Shown in pieces: positions 24,691-32,546 of a stretch of 64,000 nt of DNA. The notes under the pieces are model-generated. The model saw only the letters and a program-made list of their open reading frames with translations. It ran no database searches and was not told where the DNA came from. Source of the DNA: Streptomyces flavofungini. Lineage in GTDB: Bacteria; Actinomycetota; Actinomycetes; Streptomycetales; Streptomycetaceae. Where the stretch lies: positions 1,612,001 through 1,676,000 of the forward strand of contig NZ_CP128846.1 in the NCBI RefSeq assembly GCF_030388665.1. The letters are read 5' to 3'. Within the stretch, counting starts at the first letter, position 1; each line of letters opens with the position of its first letter. The translations under genes and the position numbers were made by a program.

Positions 24691-25709
24691 GCCCCGGCCC
24701 GGCCCGCGGGCGCGCCGTCGGCGGGGAGCGGCAGCCGCACCGGGTCACCACCGGCAGCGTCGGAGCGTGCCGCGGCCACGAGTACGTCGTCGACCAGGTG
24801 GGCCTGCGCGAAGGGGCACACCGGCGGCCGGCCTGCCACGACGGCGGCGACGAAGTCGGCGATGAGCGGCTGATGGGGGTTCGGGGCGGGTGGCAAGGTC
24901 ACCTCCCGCTCTCCCTCGGCCCCCTGGCGGCGCAGACGGCCCGAGTCCAGCGGGTCGAGGGTGAGCGTCCGCCCGGACCCGCTCACCTCGAAGCGATCCT
25001 CGGGCGGCTCCCCGCTCCACTCCGCGCGCACCCGCGCCCGAAGCCCCGCGTCCCAGCGCAGCTCCACCTCGGCCAGGCGCTCTGCGCCCTCCGGGAACCG
25101 GCGGTCGAGGCGGGCCCGCACCTCGTCGGGGCGCCCGAACAGGAGGTGGAGCACGTCGAGCCGGTGGCTCCCCGCGTCGGCGAGCACCCCGCCGCCGGAC
25201 AGGGCGGGGTCGGTCCGCCACCGCATCGGATGCCCGGGCCCGGGGTCGAACGCGCACCGGAACCGCACCTCCACCCGTTCCGGCGACCACCCCCGCAGTT
25301 CCTCGCGCAGACGGCGCACGGCGGGGGCGAGCCTGCGGTAGTACGCGACACCCGCGCACGGCAGAGCGTCGCCACCCCGCCGGACACCGGCATCGGTACC
25401 ACTCCTGGCGCCCGGCCACAGCCCTCCGGCCAGCGGCTTCTCGACCAGTACAGGGAGACCGCCGCTCAACACCCGCCCGGCCAGCGGTACATGGTGGACG
25501 ACGGGAGTGGCGACGTACACAGCGTCCACATCGCGGATCAACATGTCCTCGTCGTCGCCGCCGACCGGCACCCCGTGGCGGGCGGCGACGCGGGCGGCCC
25601 GCTCGGCGTCGCGGCCCCAGAGGTGCACCGGTTCCTCCCCGAGCGCCCGGAGCGCGGGCAGCACACGCCGCTCCACGACGTCGCCGTACCCGGCGACCGC
25701 CCACCTCAC
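24630..25709 (-). CDS. Gfo/Idh/MocA-family oxidoreductase
   Basis: A 359-residue NAD(P)-dependent oxidoreductase of the glucose-fructose oxidoreductase/inositol dehydrogenase family. The N-terminal Rossmann fold (WAVAGYGDVVERRVLPAL) leads to DVDAVYVATP and VLVEKPLAG, the conserved EKP with its catalytic lysine. GGVLADAGSHRLDVLHLL matches the family's substrate-side His motif. Start GTG 25709 has AGGGAGG upstream and lies 22 bp after the alcohol dehydrogenase gene, so the two form a leftward operon. It would oxidise or reduce a cyclic polyol or sugar carbonyl, fitting an amino-sugar or aminocyclitol product. Its 3' end overlaps the PhyH gene tail. Confidence 0.87.
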   Translation of the reverse strand: MRWAVAGYGDVVERRVLPALRALGEEPVHLWGRDAERAARVAARHGVPVGGDDEDMLIRDVDAVYVATPVVHHVPLAGRVLSGGLPVLVEKPLAGGLWPGARSGTDAGVRRGGDALPCAGVAYYRRLAPAVRRLREELRGWSPERVEVRFRCAFDPGPGHPMRWRTDPALSGGGVLADAGSHRLDVLHLLFGRPDEVRARLDRRFPEGAERLAEVELRWDAGLRARVRAEWSGEPPEDRFEVSGSGRTLTLDPLDSGRLRRQGAEGEREVTLPPAPNPHQPLIADFVAAVVAGRPPVCPFAQAHLVDDVLVAAARSDAAGGDPVRLPLPADGAPAGRAGAQAPSSADQAFSHRGSGVSD

Positions 25710-25731
25710 CTGGCCCGCCTCCCTGTGCGGG

Positions 25732-26754
25732 TCACGGCACGATCGCCACCTTCAGGGTCTCGGGCGGCGGTCCGTCGAAGGGGGCCCGGTCCGCGTCCGG
25801 GTAGAGGGACCTGCTGGCGGACAACTGCTCCATGGCCTTGGGGAGTTCGTCGAGGGGGTAGGTATGGGTGTGCAGGTCGGGCAGGCGCAGCGCCTCGTGG
25901 CCGTGGCGCAGGAGGCGTTCGGCGACGGCGAGGGCGTCGGCGCGCGCGGTGTCCACGGGTTCGGCGGAGCTGTGGACGCGCAGGCCCTTGCGTTCCCAGG
26001 TCACGAGGTCGACGGTGACGTGCGTGTCCACGTGGTGCGTGCCGAGCATGACGACCAGGCCGTTCTGGCGCACGAGGCCGACGCAGGCGTTGAGGGTGGT
26101 GGGGGTGCCGACGGCGTCGATGGCGACGTCGAACTCCTCCCCTCGCGCAGCGAAGCCCGCTCCGACGGCGGCGAGTTGCGCGGAGCTGCCGTCGACCCGG
26201 TGCACCGCGTCCGCGCCCGCGCGCCGGGACCGCTCCAGACGCCAGTCGTCGAGGTCGGCGACGGCCACGTGGGCGGCGCCGCGCCGGACGGCCATGCGCA
26301 GCGCCATCTGGCCGACGGGCCCCTGGCCGAGGACGGCGACCCGGTCGCCGAGCCGGATGCCACGCGTGGCGTGCACGGCCAGCGGCAGGAGCTGGAGGAT
26401 GGAGCCCTGCTCGAAGGGGATGCCGTCGGGCAGCGCGCCGACGGCTATCTCGCGCGCGAGGGCGTACTCGGCGTACCCGCTCGTCAGCGGTGTGCGTACG
26501 AAGACGCGCTGCCCGGCCGTGACGCGCGTGACGCCGGGCCCTGTCGCCTCGACGACTCCGGCGATCTCGTGGCCGTAGCACCCGGTCGCGCAGTGCTCCC
26601 TGAGGCCGTAGTAGTGGTAGTACGCGAGGTCGCTGCGGTTGCAGACGCTGCACGACCGGACCCGCACGAGGACCTGGCCGGGTCCCGGCTCGGGCACCGG
26701 GGCGTCGGTGACCAGTCTGATGTCCCGCCTGCCGACGAGTTCGTACCGCCGCAC
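25732..26754 (-). CDS. Zinc-type medium-chain alcohol dehydrogenase
   Basis: A 340-residue medium-chain dehydrogenase. The catalytic zinc ligands can be read from CSVCNRSD and GHEIAG. The structural-zinc loop with four cysteines is absent: the protein runs from QRVFVRTPLTSGYAEYALA without it, so it is a shorter, atypical member. The nucleotide fold is VAVLGQGPVGQMALRMA. I place the start at GTG 26754, with AAGGAGG 6 nt upstream, rather than 30 codons earlier. It heads the leftward two-gene operon with the Gfo/Idh/MocA gene and is divergent from the GH3 gene. It probably acts on a secondary alcohol of the cluster product. Confidence 0.88.
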   Translation of the reverse strand: MRRYELVGRRDIRLVTDAPVPEPGPGQVLVRVRSCSVCNRSDLAYYHYYGLREHCATGCYGHEIAGVVEATGPGVTRVTAGQRVFVRTPLTSGYAEYALAREIAVGALPDGIPFEQGSILQLLPLAVHATRGIRLGDRVAVLGQGPVGQMALRMAVRRGAAHVAVADLDDWRLERSRRAGADAVHRVDGSSAQLAAVGAGFAARGEEFDVAIDAVGTPTTLNACVGLVRQNGLVVMLGTHHVDTHVTVDLVTWERKGLRVHSSAEPVDTARADALAVAERLLRHGHEALRLPDLHTHTYPLDELPKAMEQLSASRSLYPDADRAPFDGPPPETLKVAIVP

Positions 26755-27004
26755 GGTGTGCCTCCTTCGCCCGTGGCCCTCGTCGGGCCGTGCCGCCGTC
26801 GCGGAAACGGCAGTCCGGTGCCGTCCCGCTCCCGGGAATTCCACCGCGCGGACGGGCGTCCTACAAGGTGGCCTGCCTCGGCCGGTGAGGCACCCGGCCT
26901 GATCGGTGCAGGCCCGGACCCCACCCGGCTCGCCTTGCTCGGCTCCTCCAGAACGCCTCTCCCATCTGCCGGTTCACCTTCCGTTTCCTGCGGGTTCGCA
27001 CTCC

Positions 27005-27034
27005 TTGACAGCTCCAATTGGCCTGAGCCAACAT
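27005..27034 (+). promoter_or_regulatory. Probable promoter of the GH3 glycosidase gene
   Basis: A -35 TTGACA (27005-27010) and a -10-like CAACAT (27029-27034) are 18 bp apart. Two operator-like repeats overlap or follow the -10. The start codon is 110 bp downstream. Confidence 0.5.
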
Positions 27035-27052
27035 CCGATTGGCCTGTACCAA
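27018..27052. promoter_or_regulatory. Two phased operator sites TTGG-N6-CCAA
   Basis: TTGGCCTGAGCCAA (27018-27031) and TTGGCCTGTACCAA (27039-27052) are near-identical inverted repeats spaced 21 bp apart, two helical turns, covering the -10 of the GH3 promoter. They share the TGG...CCA frame of GntR/HutC (DasR-like) and ROK/LacI operators. This looks like co-operative repression by a dimeric regulator not encoded here. Confidence 0.6.
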
Positions 27053-27143
27053 GCCGCCCGGCGACCCGACCATCGCCACCTGCGCGCTCTCGTCCACCGG
27101 CCGGCCGCCGACCGGTCAGCCATCCGCCCCCGGAGGTCCCGGC

Positions 27144-28703
27144 ATGGTTTCGAGCAGTCACCCGAAGCTGGAGCAGCTCGCCAACTCCGTCCTCCAGCCG
27201 GGATTCGTGGGCACCACCGAGGCTCCGGACTGGCTGCGCCGCAGGATCGCCGACGGGCTCGGCGCCGTGGTGCTGTTCGGCCGGAACATCGTCGAGCCCG
27301 CGCAGGTCGCCGCCCTCACCACGTCGTTGCGCGCCGAGAACCCCGATCTGATCGTCGCCATCGACGAGGAGGCGGGCGATGTCACACGCATGGAGGCGTG
27401 GACGGGGGCCTCACGCCCGGGCAACCTCGCGCTCGGGGCCGTCGACGACGTCGACCTCACCGAGAGCGTCGCCCGCGACATCGGCCGGGAACTCCACGCG
27501 GCGGGTGTCTCGTTGAACTACGCACCGAGCGCCGACGTGAACTCCAACCCGCTCAACCCCGTGATCGGCGTGCGCTCCTTCGGCGCCCGCACCGACGTCG
27601 TCTCCCGTCACACCGCCGCCTGGATCCGTGGTCTGCAGGCGGCCGGTGTCGCCGCGTGCGCCAAGCACTTCCCCGGTCACGGCGACACCTCCGTCGACCC
27701 GCACTTCGGCCTGCCCCAGGTGCGGGGCACCGCAGCGGAGATCGCCCGCACGGCCCTGCCGCCGTTCATCGCGGCGACGGAGGCGGGCGTGCGCGCCATC
27801 ATGACCGCCCACCTGGTGGTGCCCGCCTACGACCCCGGGCTGCCCGCGACACTCAGCCCCCGCGTCCTGAACGATCTGCTGCGCGGCGAACTCGGCTTCG
27901 ACGGCATGGTGGTCACGGACGGTATCGAGATGGGTGCGGTCACCGACCGGTACGGCATCGACGGGGCGACGGTCCGGGCCCTCGCGGGCGGCGTGGACGC
28001 GGTGTGCGTGGGCGGCGACAGCGCCGAGCAGTCCACCGTCGAGCTGCTCGCGGGAGCGCTCGTCAAGGCCGTGCTCGACGGACGCCTGCCCGAGGAGCGG
28101 CTCACGGAGGCGAGCGGGCGGGTCCGGGATTTCGCCGCCTGGTCGGGCGAGCGGTCACGGGCCGTGGCCCGGGCGGGGAACGGGACACGGGCGGCGGCCG
28201 GGGCAGGCGGCCGTTCGGACATCGGCCTGGTCGCGGCACGCCGCGCGGTGCGGGTGCACCGTCGCGCCGACGGCTCGGAAGATCTGCTCCCGCTTTCCCG
28301 GGCGCCCCATGTCGTGGAGCTGTCGCCGGTGATGAACCCTGCCGTCGACGGCGGCACCCCCTGGGGCGTCGCCGCCCCACTGCGCGACCTGCGCCCCGAC
28401 ACCACGTCCGTGCGCCTCACCCAGTCCGAGCTCGACCGCCACGACGACACGGACGAGGTCCTCGACCGCGCGGCCCTGACCCCCGCGGCCGGGCGCGCCC
28501 TGGTGGTCGTCGTGCGCGACGCGGCCCGCCACCGCTGGATGTCGGACACCCTGACCCGACTCCTGCGCACCCGCCCGGACGCGCTGGTCGTGGAGATGGG
28601 CGTGCCCACGGGCGCCGGGCTCGGGGCCGTGCACATGATCACCCACGGCGCGACCAGGGCGTCGGGCATCGCGGTCGCCGAGATGCTCGCGGGCAGCGCC
28701 TGA
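27144..28703 (+). CDS. Glycoside hydrolase family 3 beta-N-acetylhexosaminidase-like
   Basis: A 519-residue GH3 enzyme. The catalytic TIM barrel (about 1-340) includes CAKHFPGHGDTSVDPH (Lys174, His175), the motif containing the His/Asp acid-base dyad of NagZ-type hexosaminidases, and the nucleophile aspartate in VVTDGIEMG (Asp259). A C-terminal domain (~350-519) follows, as in longer Gram-positive NagZ proteins. No signal peptide is seen, so it probably acts on imported N-acetylglucosamine-containing glycosides or wall fragments. Start ATG 27144 has GGAGG 7 nt upstream. Two phased operators precede it. It is divergent from the alcohol dehydrogenase gene; membership in the biosynthetic cluster is uncertain. 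Confidence 0.9.
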   Translation: MVSSSHPKLEQLANSVLQPGFVGTTEAPDWLRRRIADGLGAVVLFGRNIVEPAQVAALTTSLRAENPDLIVAIDEEAGDVTRMEAWTGASRPGNLALGAVDDVDLTESVARDIGRELHAAGVSLNYAPSADVNSNPLNPVIGVRSFGARTDVVSRHTAAWIRGLQAAGVAACAKHFPGHGDTSVDPHFGLPQVRGTAAEIARTALPPFIAATEAGVRAIMTAHLVVPAYDPGLPATLSPRVLNDLLRGELGFDGMVVTDGIEMGAVTDRYGIDGATVRALAGGVDAVCVGGDSAEQSTVELLAGALVKAVLDGRLPEERLTEASGRVRDFAAWSGERSRAVARAGNGTRAAAGAGGRSDIGLVAARRAVRVHRRADGSEDLLPLSRAPHVVELSPVMNPAVDGGTPWGVAAPLRDLRPDTTSVRLTQSELDRHDDTDEVLDRAALTPAAGRALVVVVRDAARHRWMSDTLTRLLRTRPDALVVEMGVPTGAGLGAVHMITHGATRASGIAVAEMLAGSA

Positions 28704-28707
28704 CCCG

Positions 28708-28752
28708 GGGAAGCGCCCGACCGGGAAGCGCCCGACCGGGAAGCGCCCGACA
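28708..28752. repeat. Three 15-bp tandem repeats after the GH3 gene
   Basis: GGGAAGCGCCCGACC is present three times (last base differs in the third copy), starting 5 bp after the GH3 stop codon. Confidence 0.9.
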
Positions 28753-29443
28753 ATACGGGCCCTCACGGCAGGTCGTCCGTAAATTCGCACACCCCACTCA
28801 TCTCGCCCGGAGCGGTCCTCAAACATTTCCGCAGAACTCCCGGCGACAGGATTCCGTCAAGGGCAATGAAAGCCTCATTCGGGCGCGTCCCGGCGACCGG
28901 ACAGCCTTTTATGGATCCTTAACAGGCAAGGTCAATAGGACGGCGAATCGGTCGCGCATTAGGAACGCGTTAGAAATTCCGACCGCGCCACCGTACGCCA
29001 CACATCGACCGGACCGCGCCGCGCGTTCCTGGAAATAGGGCATTACCCCCTTCGCCCCGCACCGTGAACTGCCGTTCCACCCTTGCGCGGCCTGCTTCGC
29101 ACAAGGAGGCAACCCCCTCGCACAGCACTGCGCCCTCACCCTGGCCCTCCGGCCAACCCACCCCTGTGGCACCCCAGTTACCAGGCCGACGGAACCGGAA
29201 GCGGCCCTGGATATTCATCTCCACGCTGCTATGTTCTGGTTCCGCATTGACGGACCGAGAGGGAGTTGACGGCGAACCGGTCGCCGTGCGCCCATACTCT
29301 CGGCTGCGAGCCGGCGACTGCCCGGTTGAAATCAACCGCAGGCTCATCTGTGCCCTCGCGCCAAAAACCCGCCGGTCCGGCCCGGACGCGAACCGCAACC
29401 GCCAGGGCGGGGTTTTCCGCAGACCTAAGGAGATGGATTCATC
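28753..29443. other. Long intergenic region upstream of the P450 gene
   Basis: No gene is supported over about 690 bp. The part from 28760 to 29000 is clearly less GC-rich than the surroundings (for example CCTTTTATGGATCCTTAACA) and contains no long ORF with streptomycete codon use. It may hold a promoter or a small RNA; I could not identify either. The P450 ribosome site AAGGAGA lies just before 29444. Confidence 0.4.
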
Positions 29444-30667
29444 ATGTCGGAGCCACTCGTCAGCCTGGCGCCCGAAACCATTAGCGACCCGACGAAATAC
29501 GCGGAACTGCGCGAGAAGGGCCCGCTCGTCCATGTCTCCCTGCCCGGCCTGGAGACCCCGGTCTGGCTGGTCACGGGTTATGAGGACGCCAAGGACGCCC
29601 TGACCGACCCGCGTTTCGTACGTGACGCCACCAAGCTGACCGGCCAGGAGGGCCCCAGCATCGCGGACCAGATGATCGCGGCCTACGGCCTGCCCGCCGA
29701 GTACGCGCAGTACCTGGGCATCCTCGTACTGTCCGACGGCGACGAGCACGCCCGTGTCCGCAACCTGCTCGTGCGCTCCTTCACAGCCAAGCGCGTCAAC
29801 GCGCTGCGCCCGCAGCTGGAGCAGGCCACCGAGGCCATTCACGAGGGCCTCAAGGCCAAGGGCGAGGCCGACCTCGTCAGTGAGCTGGGATACGCGATCG
29901 CCGCCACGGCGATCTGTGAGCTGATGGGCGTGGAGGCGGCCGACCAGCCGACCGTCCAGGGCTTCATCCAGGGCTACGCCTCCGGTGACCCGGAGCACTT
30001 CATCCCCGCCGTCCAGGGCATCGTCGCGTACGGCAAGGCGCTGATCGAGAAGCGCCGCGCCGAGCCCGGCGACGACCCGGTCTCCGGCCTGCTGCAGGAC
30101 GAGGGTGACGACAAGCTCACCGAGACCGAGATCATCGCGGTCTTCCTGCTCCTGATCAACACGGGCATCGCGCCGCCCGCGCACTTCCTGAGCGAGGCCG
30201 TGCTCGCGCTGTTCGACCACCCGGAGGAGCTGGCCAAGCTGCGCGCGCAGCCGGAGCTCCTCTCCACCACGGCCGTCCCTGAGCTGCTGCGCTTCGCCAG
30301 CGCCGTGCCCATGGGCGCGCCGCTGTACGCGACCGAGGACCTGGAGTTCAAGGGCTGCCCGATCAAACAGGGCGAGGTCGTCAACGCCTCACTCCTCGGC
30401 GCCAACCACGACCCGGCGGAGTACACCGAGCCCACCGAGCTCGACATCTCCCGCAAGCTCGGCGCCGGCGTGGGCCACATCGCTCTCGGCCACGGCCCGC
30501 ACTACTGCATCGGCGCCTCGCTCGCGAAGCTGGAGACGGAGATCGTCCTCAACCAGCTCCTGCTCGAGCACGAGGGCCTGCGGCTCGCGGTGGACCGCAA
30601 GGACCTGCAGTACGCGCCGGTCCCGGGTGAGGGCATGCACCTCACCAGCCTGCCGGTGAAGTTCTGA
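29444..30667 (+). CDS. Cytochrome P450 with atypical I-helix
   Basis: A 407-residue bacterial class P450. The heme ligand is Cys355 in LGHGPHYCIGA, the K-helix ExxR is E280-L-L-R283, and the C-helix HxxxR is at 102-106. The I-helix normally has Ala-Gly-x-Asp/Glu-Thr; here it reads NTGIAPPAHF (239-248), so both the acidic residue and the oxygen-activating threonine are replaced (Ala243, Pro244). Some P450s lacking this threonine rely on a substrate hydroxyl, or do peroxide-driven or non-canonical chemistry. No ferredoxin gene adjoins it. It is monocistronic, with a strong terminator 70 bp downstream. Its substrate is unknown. Confidence 0.93.
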   Translation: MSEPLVSLAPETISDPTKYAELREKGPLVHVSLPGLETPVWLVTGYEDAKDALTDPRFVRDATKLTGQEGPSIADQMIAAYGLPAEYAQYLGILVLSDGDEHARVRNLLVRSFTAKRVNALRPQLEQATEAIHEGLKAKGEADLVSELGYAIAATAICELMGVEAADQPTVQGFIQGYASGDPEHFIPAVQGIVAYGKALIEKRRAEPGDDPVSGLLQDEGDDKLTETEIIAVFLLLINTGIAPPAHFLSEAVLALFDHPEELAKLRAQPELLSTTAVPELLRFASAVPMGAPLYATEDLEFKGCPIKQGEVVNASLLGANHDPAEYTEPTELDISRKLGAGVGHIALGHGPHYCIGASLAKLETEIVLNQLLLEHEGLRLAVDRKDLQYAPVPGEGMHLTSLPVKF

Positions 30668-30691
30668 CACCTTCTGACACCTTCTGACACC
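30662..30691. repeat. Three 10-bp tandem repeats spanning the P450 stop codon
   Basis: TTCTGACACC is repeated three times. The first copy includes the P450 stop codon, so each copy carries a potential TGA. Confidence 0.9.
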
Positions 30692-30736
30692 TGAGGCACA
30701 TCTGACGGCCGCCGACCGTCGATCATTCCGACACCT

Positions 30737-30773
30737 CCCCGGGGGAGGGCTCCCGGCGAGCCCTCCCCCGGGG
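30737..30773 (+). terminator. Strong hairpin terminator after the P450 gene
   Basis: A perfect 16-bp stem (CCCCGGGGGAGGGCTC with its complement) closes on the 5-nt loop CCGGC and is followed by TTCTCG. It sits between the P450 gene and the convergent tRNA and probably serves both directions. Confidence 0.9.
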
Positions 30774-30876
30774 TTCTCGCTTCGCGGGCGCCGCGTTGCG
30801 GGGCTGCAGGTCACGGGCGTCAGGCTCCTGAACGCGAAACATCCCCTGCGGGAGAATCCGCAGAGGATGTCGTCTG

Positions 30877-30961
30877 TGTCCGAGGGGGGACTTGAACCCC
30901 CACGCCCGATAAAGGGCACTAGCACCTCAAGCTAGCGCGTCTGCCATTCCGCCACCCGGAC
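30877..30961 (-). tRNA. tRNA-Leu (anticodon GAG)
   Basis: A class II tRNA on the minus strand. The acceptor stem GTCCGGG pairs with CTCGGAC (one G-T). The anticodon stem is CTAGC/GCTAG with loop TTGAGGT, giving anticodon GAG. A long variable arm (GCCC/GGGC) and a T-arm of GGGGG-TTCAAGT-CCCCC complete it. The 3' CCA is not encoded. It reads CUC and CUU leucine codons. Confidence 0.96.
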
Positions 30962-31109
30962 TAGGTGTCTGTCGCTCCGGGGTGTTTCCCTCGGCGACGA
31001 AGACAACAATACCAAGGTTTCGGAGTGCCTTTCACCTGCGTATCCGTGACGTCCGCCGGGTGGCCGCGCGGCGCGCGGCACGGCGCGCCGAGGCACCTAA
31101 GGTTTCACC

Positions 31110-32444
31110 ATGAGTGACGGATTGCTTACCGGTTCTCCGAGTGAGGCGCGGGTCCGGCGGCCTCGGGTCCTCTCGCCGCTGCGGGAGCATCTGCGGGACA
31201 CGATGTGGTTCGCGCCCACGGTGGGGCTCGTCGGCTCCCTGCTGCTGTGGTGGGCGGCCTCGGCGGTGGATACGGAGCTGGTTCGGATCCTCCAGGACGA
31301 CGAGGACTACGACACTCTCAAGGATCTGAACCGGCTCGCCGAGGACGCCAAGACGGTCATCAGCACCATCAGCTCGGCGATGATGACCTTCATCGGTGTC
31401 GTCTTCAGCATCTCGCTGGTGGCCGTGCAGATGGCCAGCGGCCAGTTCAGCCCCCGGGTAGTGCGGCTCTACGTCCGGTCCCGGATCACGAAGATCACCC
31501 TGACGGTCTTCCTCGCGACGTTCCTGTTCTCCCTGATGACGCTGACGTCCTTCGACAGCGAGCAGGACCCTCGCCTGCTCACGAACGTGCCGCTGGTCGA
31601 GGGCCTGCTCGCGTTCCTCCTGGTGCTGCTCAGCCTGCTCCTGTTCATCGCGTACGTGAACGGCACCCTGCGCATGATGCGCATCGGCTTCGTGATCGAC
31701 CGGATCGCGCGCGAGGCGTTCCGCGTGGCCGTGCGGCATCCGACGGAGGGGGAGTTCGACGACGACCGCCTCGGCCCCGAGACAGCCCGGATCACCCATG
31801 ACGGCCGGGCCGGGGTCCTGCGGGACGTGCACATCGCACGGGTGGTGCGGGCGGCACGGCGCCAGGGAGTGGTGCTGCGGCTGCTGCCGCGCATCGGGGA
31901 CTTCATGGTGCCGGGCACACCCGTGTTCGCGGTGTACGGCGGCCCCGCACCCGGCCGTCGCGCCCTGCGCTACGCGGTGTCGGTCGGGGTGGAGCGAACC
32001 TTCCACCAGGACCTCGGCTTCGGGCTCCGGCAGTTGTCCGACATCGCGCTGCGGGCCCTGTCCCCGGCGGTGAACGACCCGACGACCGCCGTGCAGGCCC
32101 TGGACCGGATCGTGCAGTTCCTCGCATCGGTCGCCCGCTATCCGCTGGGCGCGCTGCGCCATCGCGACCGGCGCGGGGCGGTGCGGCTCGTGCAGCCGGT
32201 ACCCGACTGGCAGGACCTGGTGGACCTCGGTCTCACCGAGATCCGTGGCTGCGCGGCCGGGCATCCCCAGGTCACCCGGCGCATGCTGGCCGGGATCGAC
32301 GATCTGCTCCTGCTCGCGCCCGAAGGCCGCAGGGCACCGCTCCTCCGGCACCGGGCGCTCCTGGAGCAGTCCGTGGAACGACTGGTGCCGGAGGCCGCGG
32401 ACCGCGACTTCGCGCTGCTGCCCGACCGGCAGGGCATCGGGTAG
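31110..32444 (+). CDS. DUF2254 integral membrane protein
   Basis: A 444-residue protein with hydrophobic segments near residues 33-52, 85-110, 127-147 and 170-190, and a hydrophilic C-terminal half. The motifs GVVFSISLVAVQMASGQFSPRVVR and ALSPAVNDPTTAVQALD identify the DUF2254 family, whose role is unknown (often suggested to be channel-like or stress related). Nothing in the neighbourhood indicates a partner. The ATG has AAGG about 10 nt upstream. Confidence 0.85.
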   Translation: MSDGLLTGSPSEARVRRPRVLSPLREHLRDTMWFAPTVGLVGSLLLWWAASAVDTELVRILQDDEDYDTLKDLNRLAEDAKTVISTISSAMMTFIGVVFSISLVAVQMASGQFSPRVVRLYVRSRITKITLTVFLATFLFSLMTLTSFDSEQDPRLLTNVPLVEGLLAFLLVLLSLLLFIAYVNGTLRMMRIGFVIDRIAREAFRVAVRHPTEGEFDDDRLGPETARITHDGRAGVLRDVHIARVVRAARRQGVVLRLLPRIGDFMVPGTPVFAVYGGPAPGRRALRYAVSVGVERTFHQDLGFGLRQLSDIALRALSPAVNDPTTAVQALDRIVQFLASVARYPLGALRHRDRRGAVRLVQPVPDWQDLVDLGLTEIRGCAAGHPQVTRRMLAGIDDLLLLAPEGRRAPLLRHRALLEQSVERLVPEAADRDFALLPDRQGIG

Positions 32445-32546
32445 CGAACGGGCTCCGGGACGGGCACCGCCCCAACGGCGGCCGAGCCACGGCGGCCTTG
32501 CCGACGCGGTGGGGTACGGGGCGTAGCGCCCGTACCCCACCCCGAC

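Noticed and set aside
29064..29603. A 179-codon plus frame upstream of and into the P450 gene
   Set aside because: It overlaps the P450 start in another frame, has no ribosome site and no recognisable domain.
30877..30961. Integrated element at the tRNA-Leu gene
   Set aside because: No integrase, no repeated tRNA 3' end and no mobile genes were found on either side, so the tRNA is treated as ordinary.
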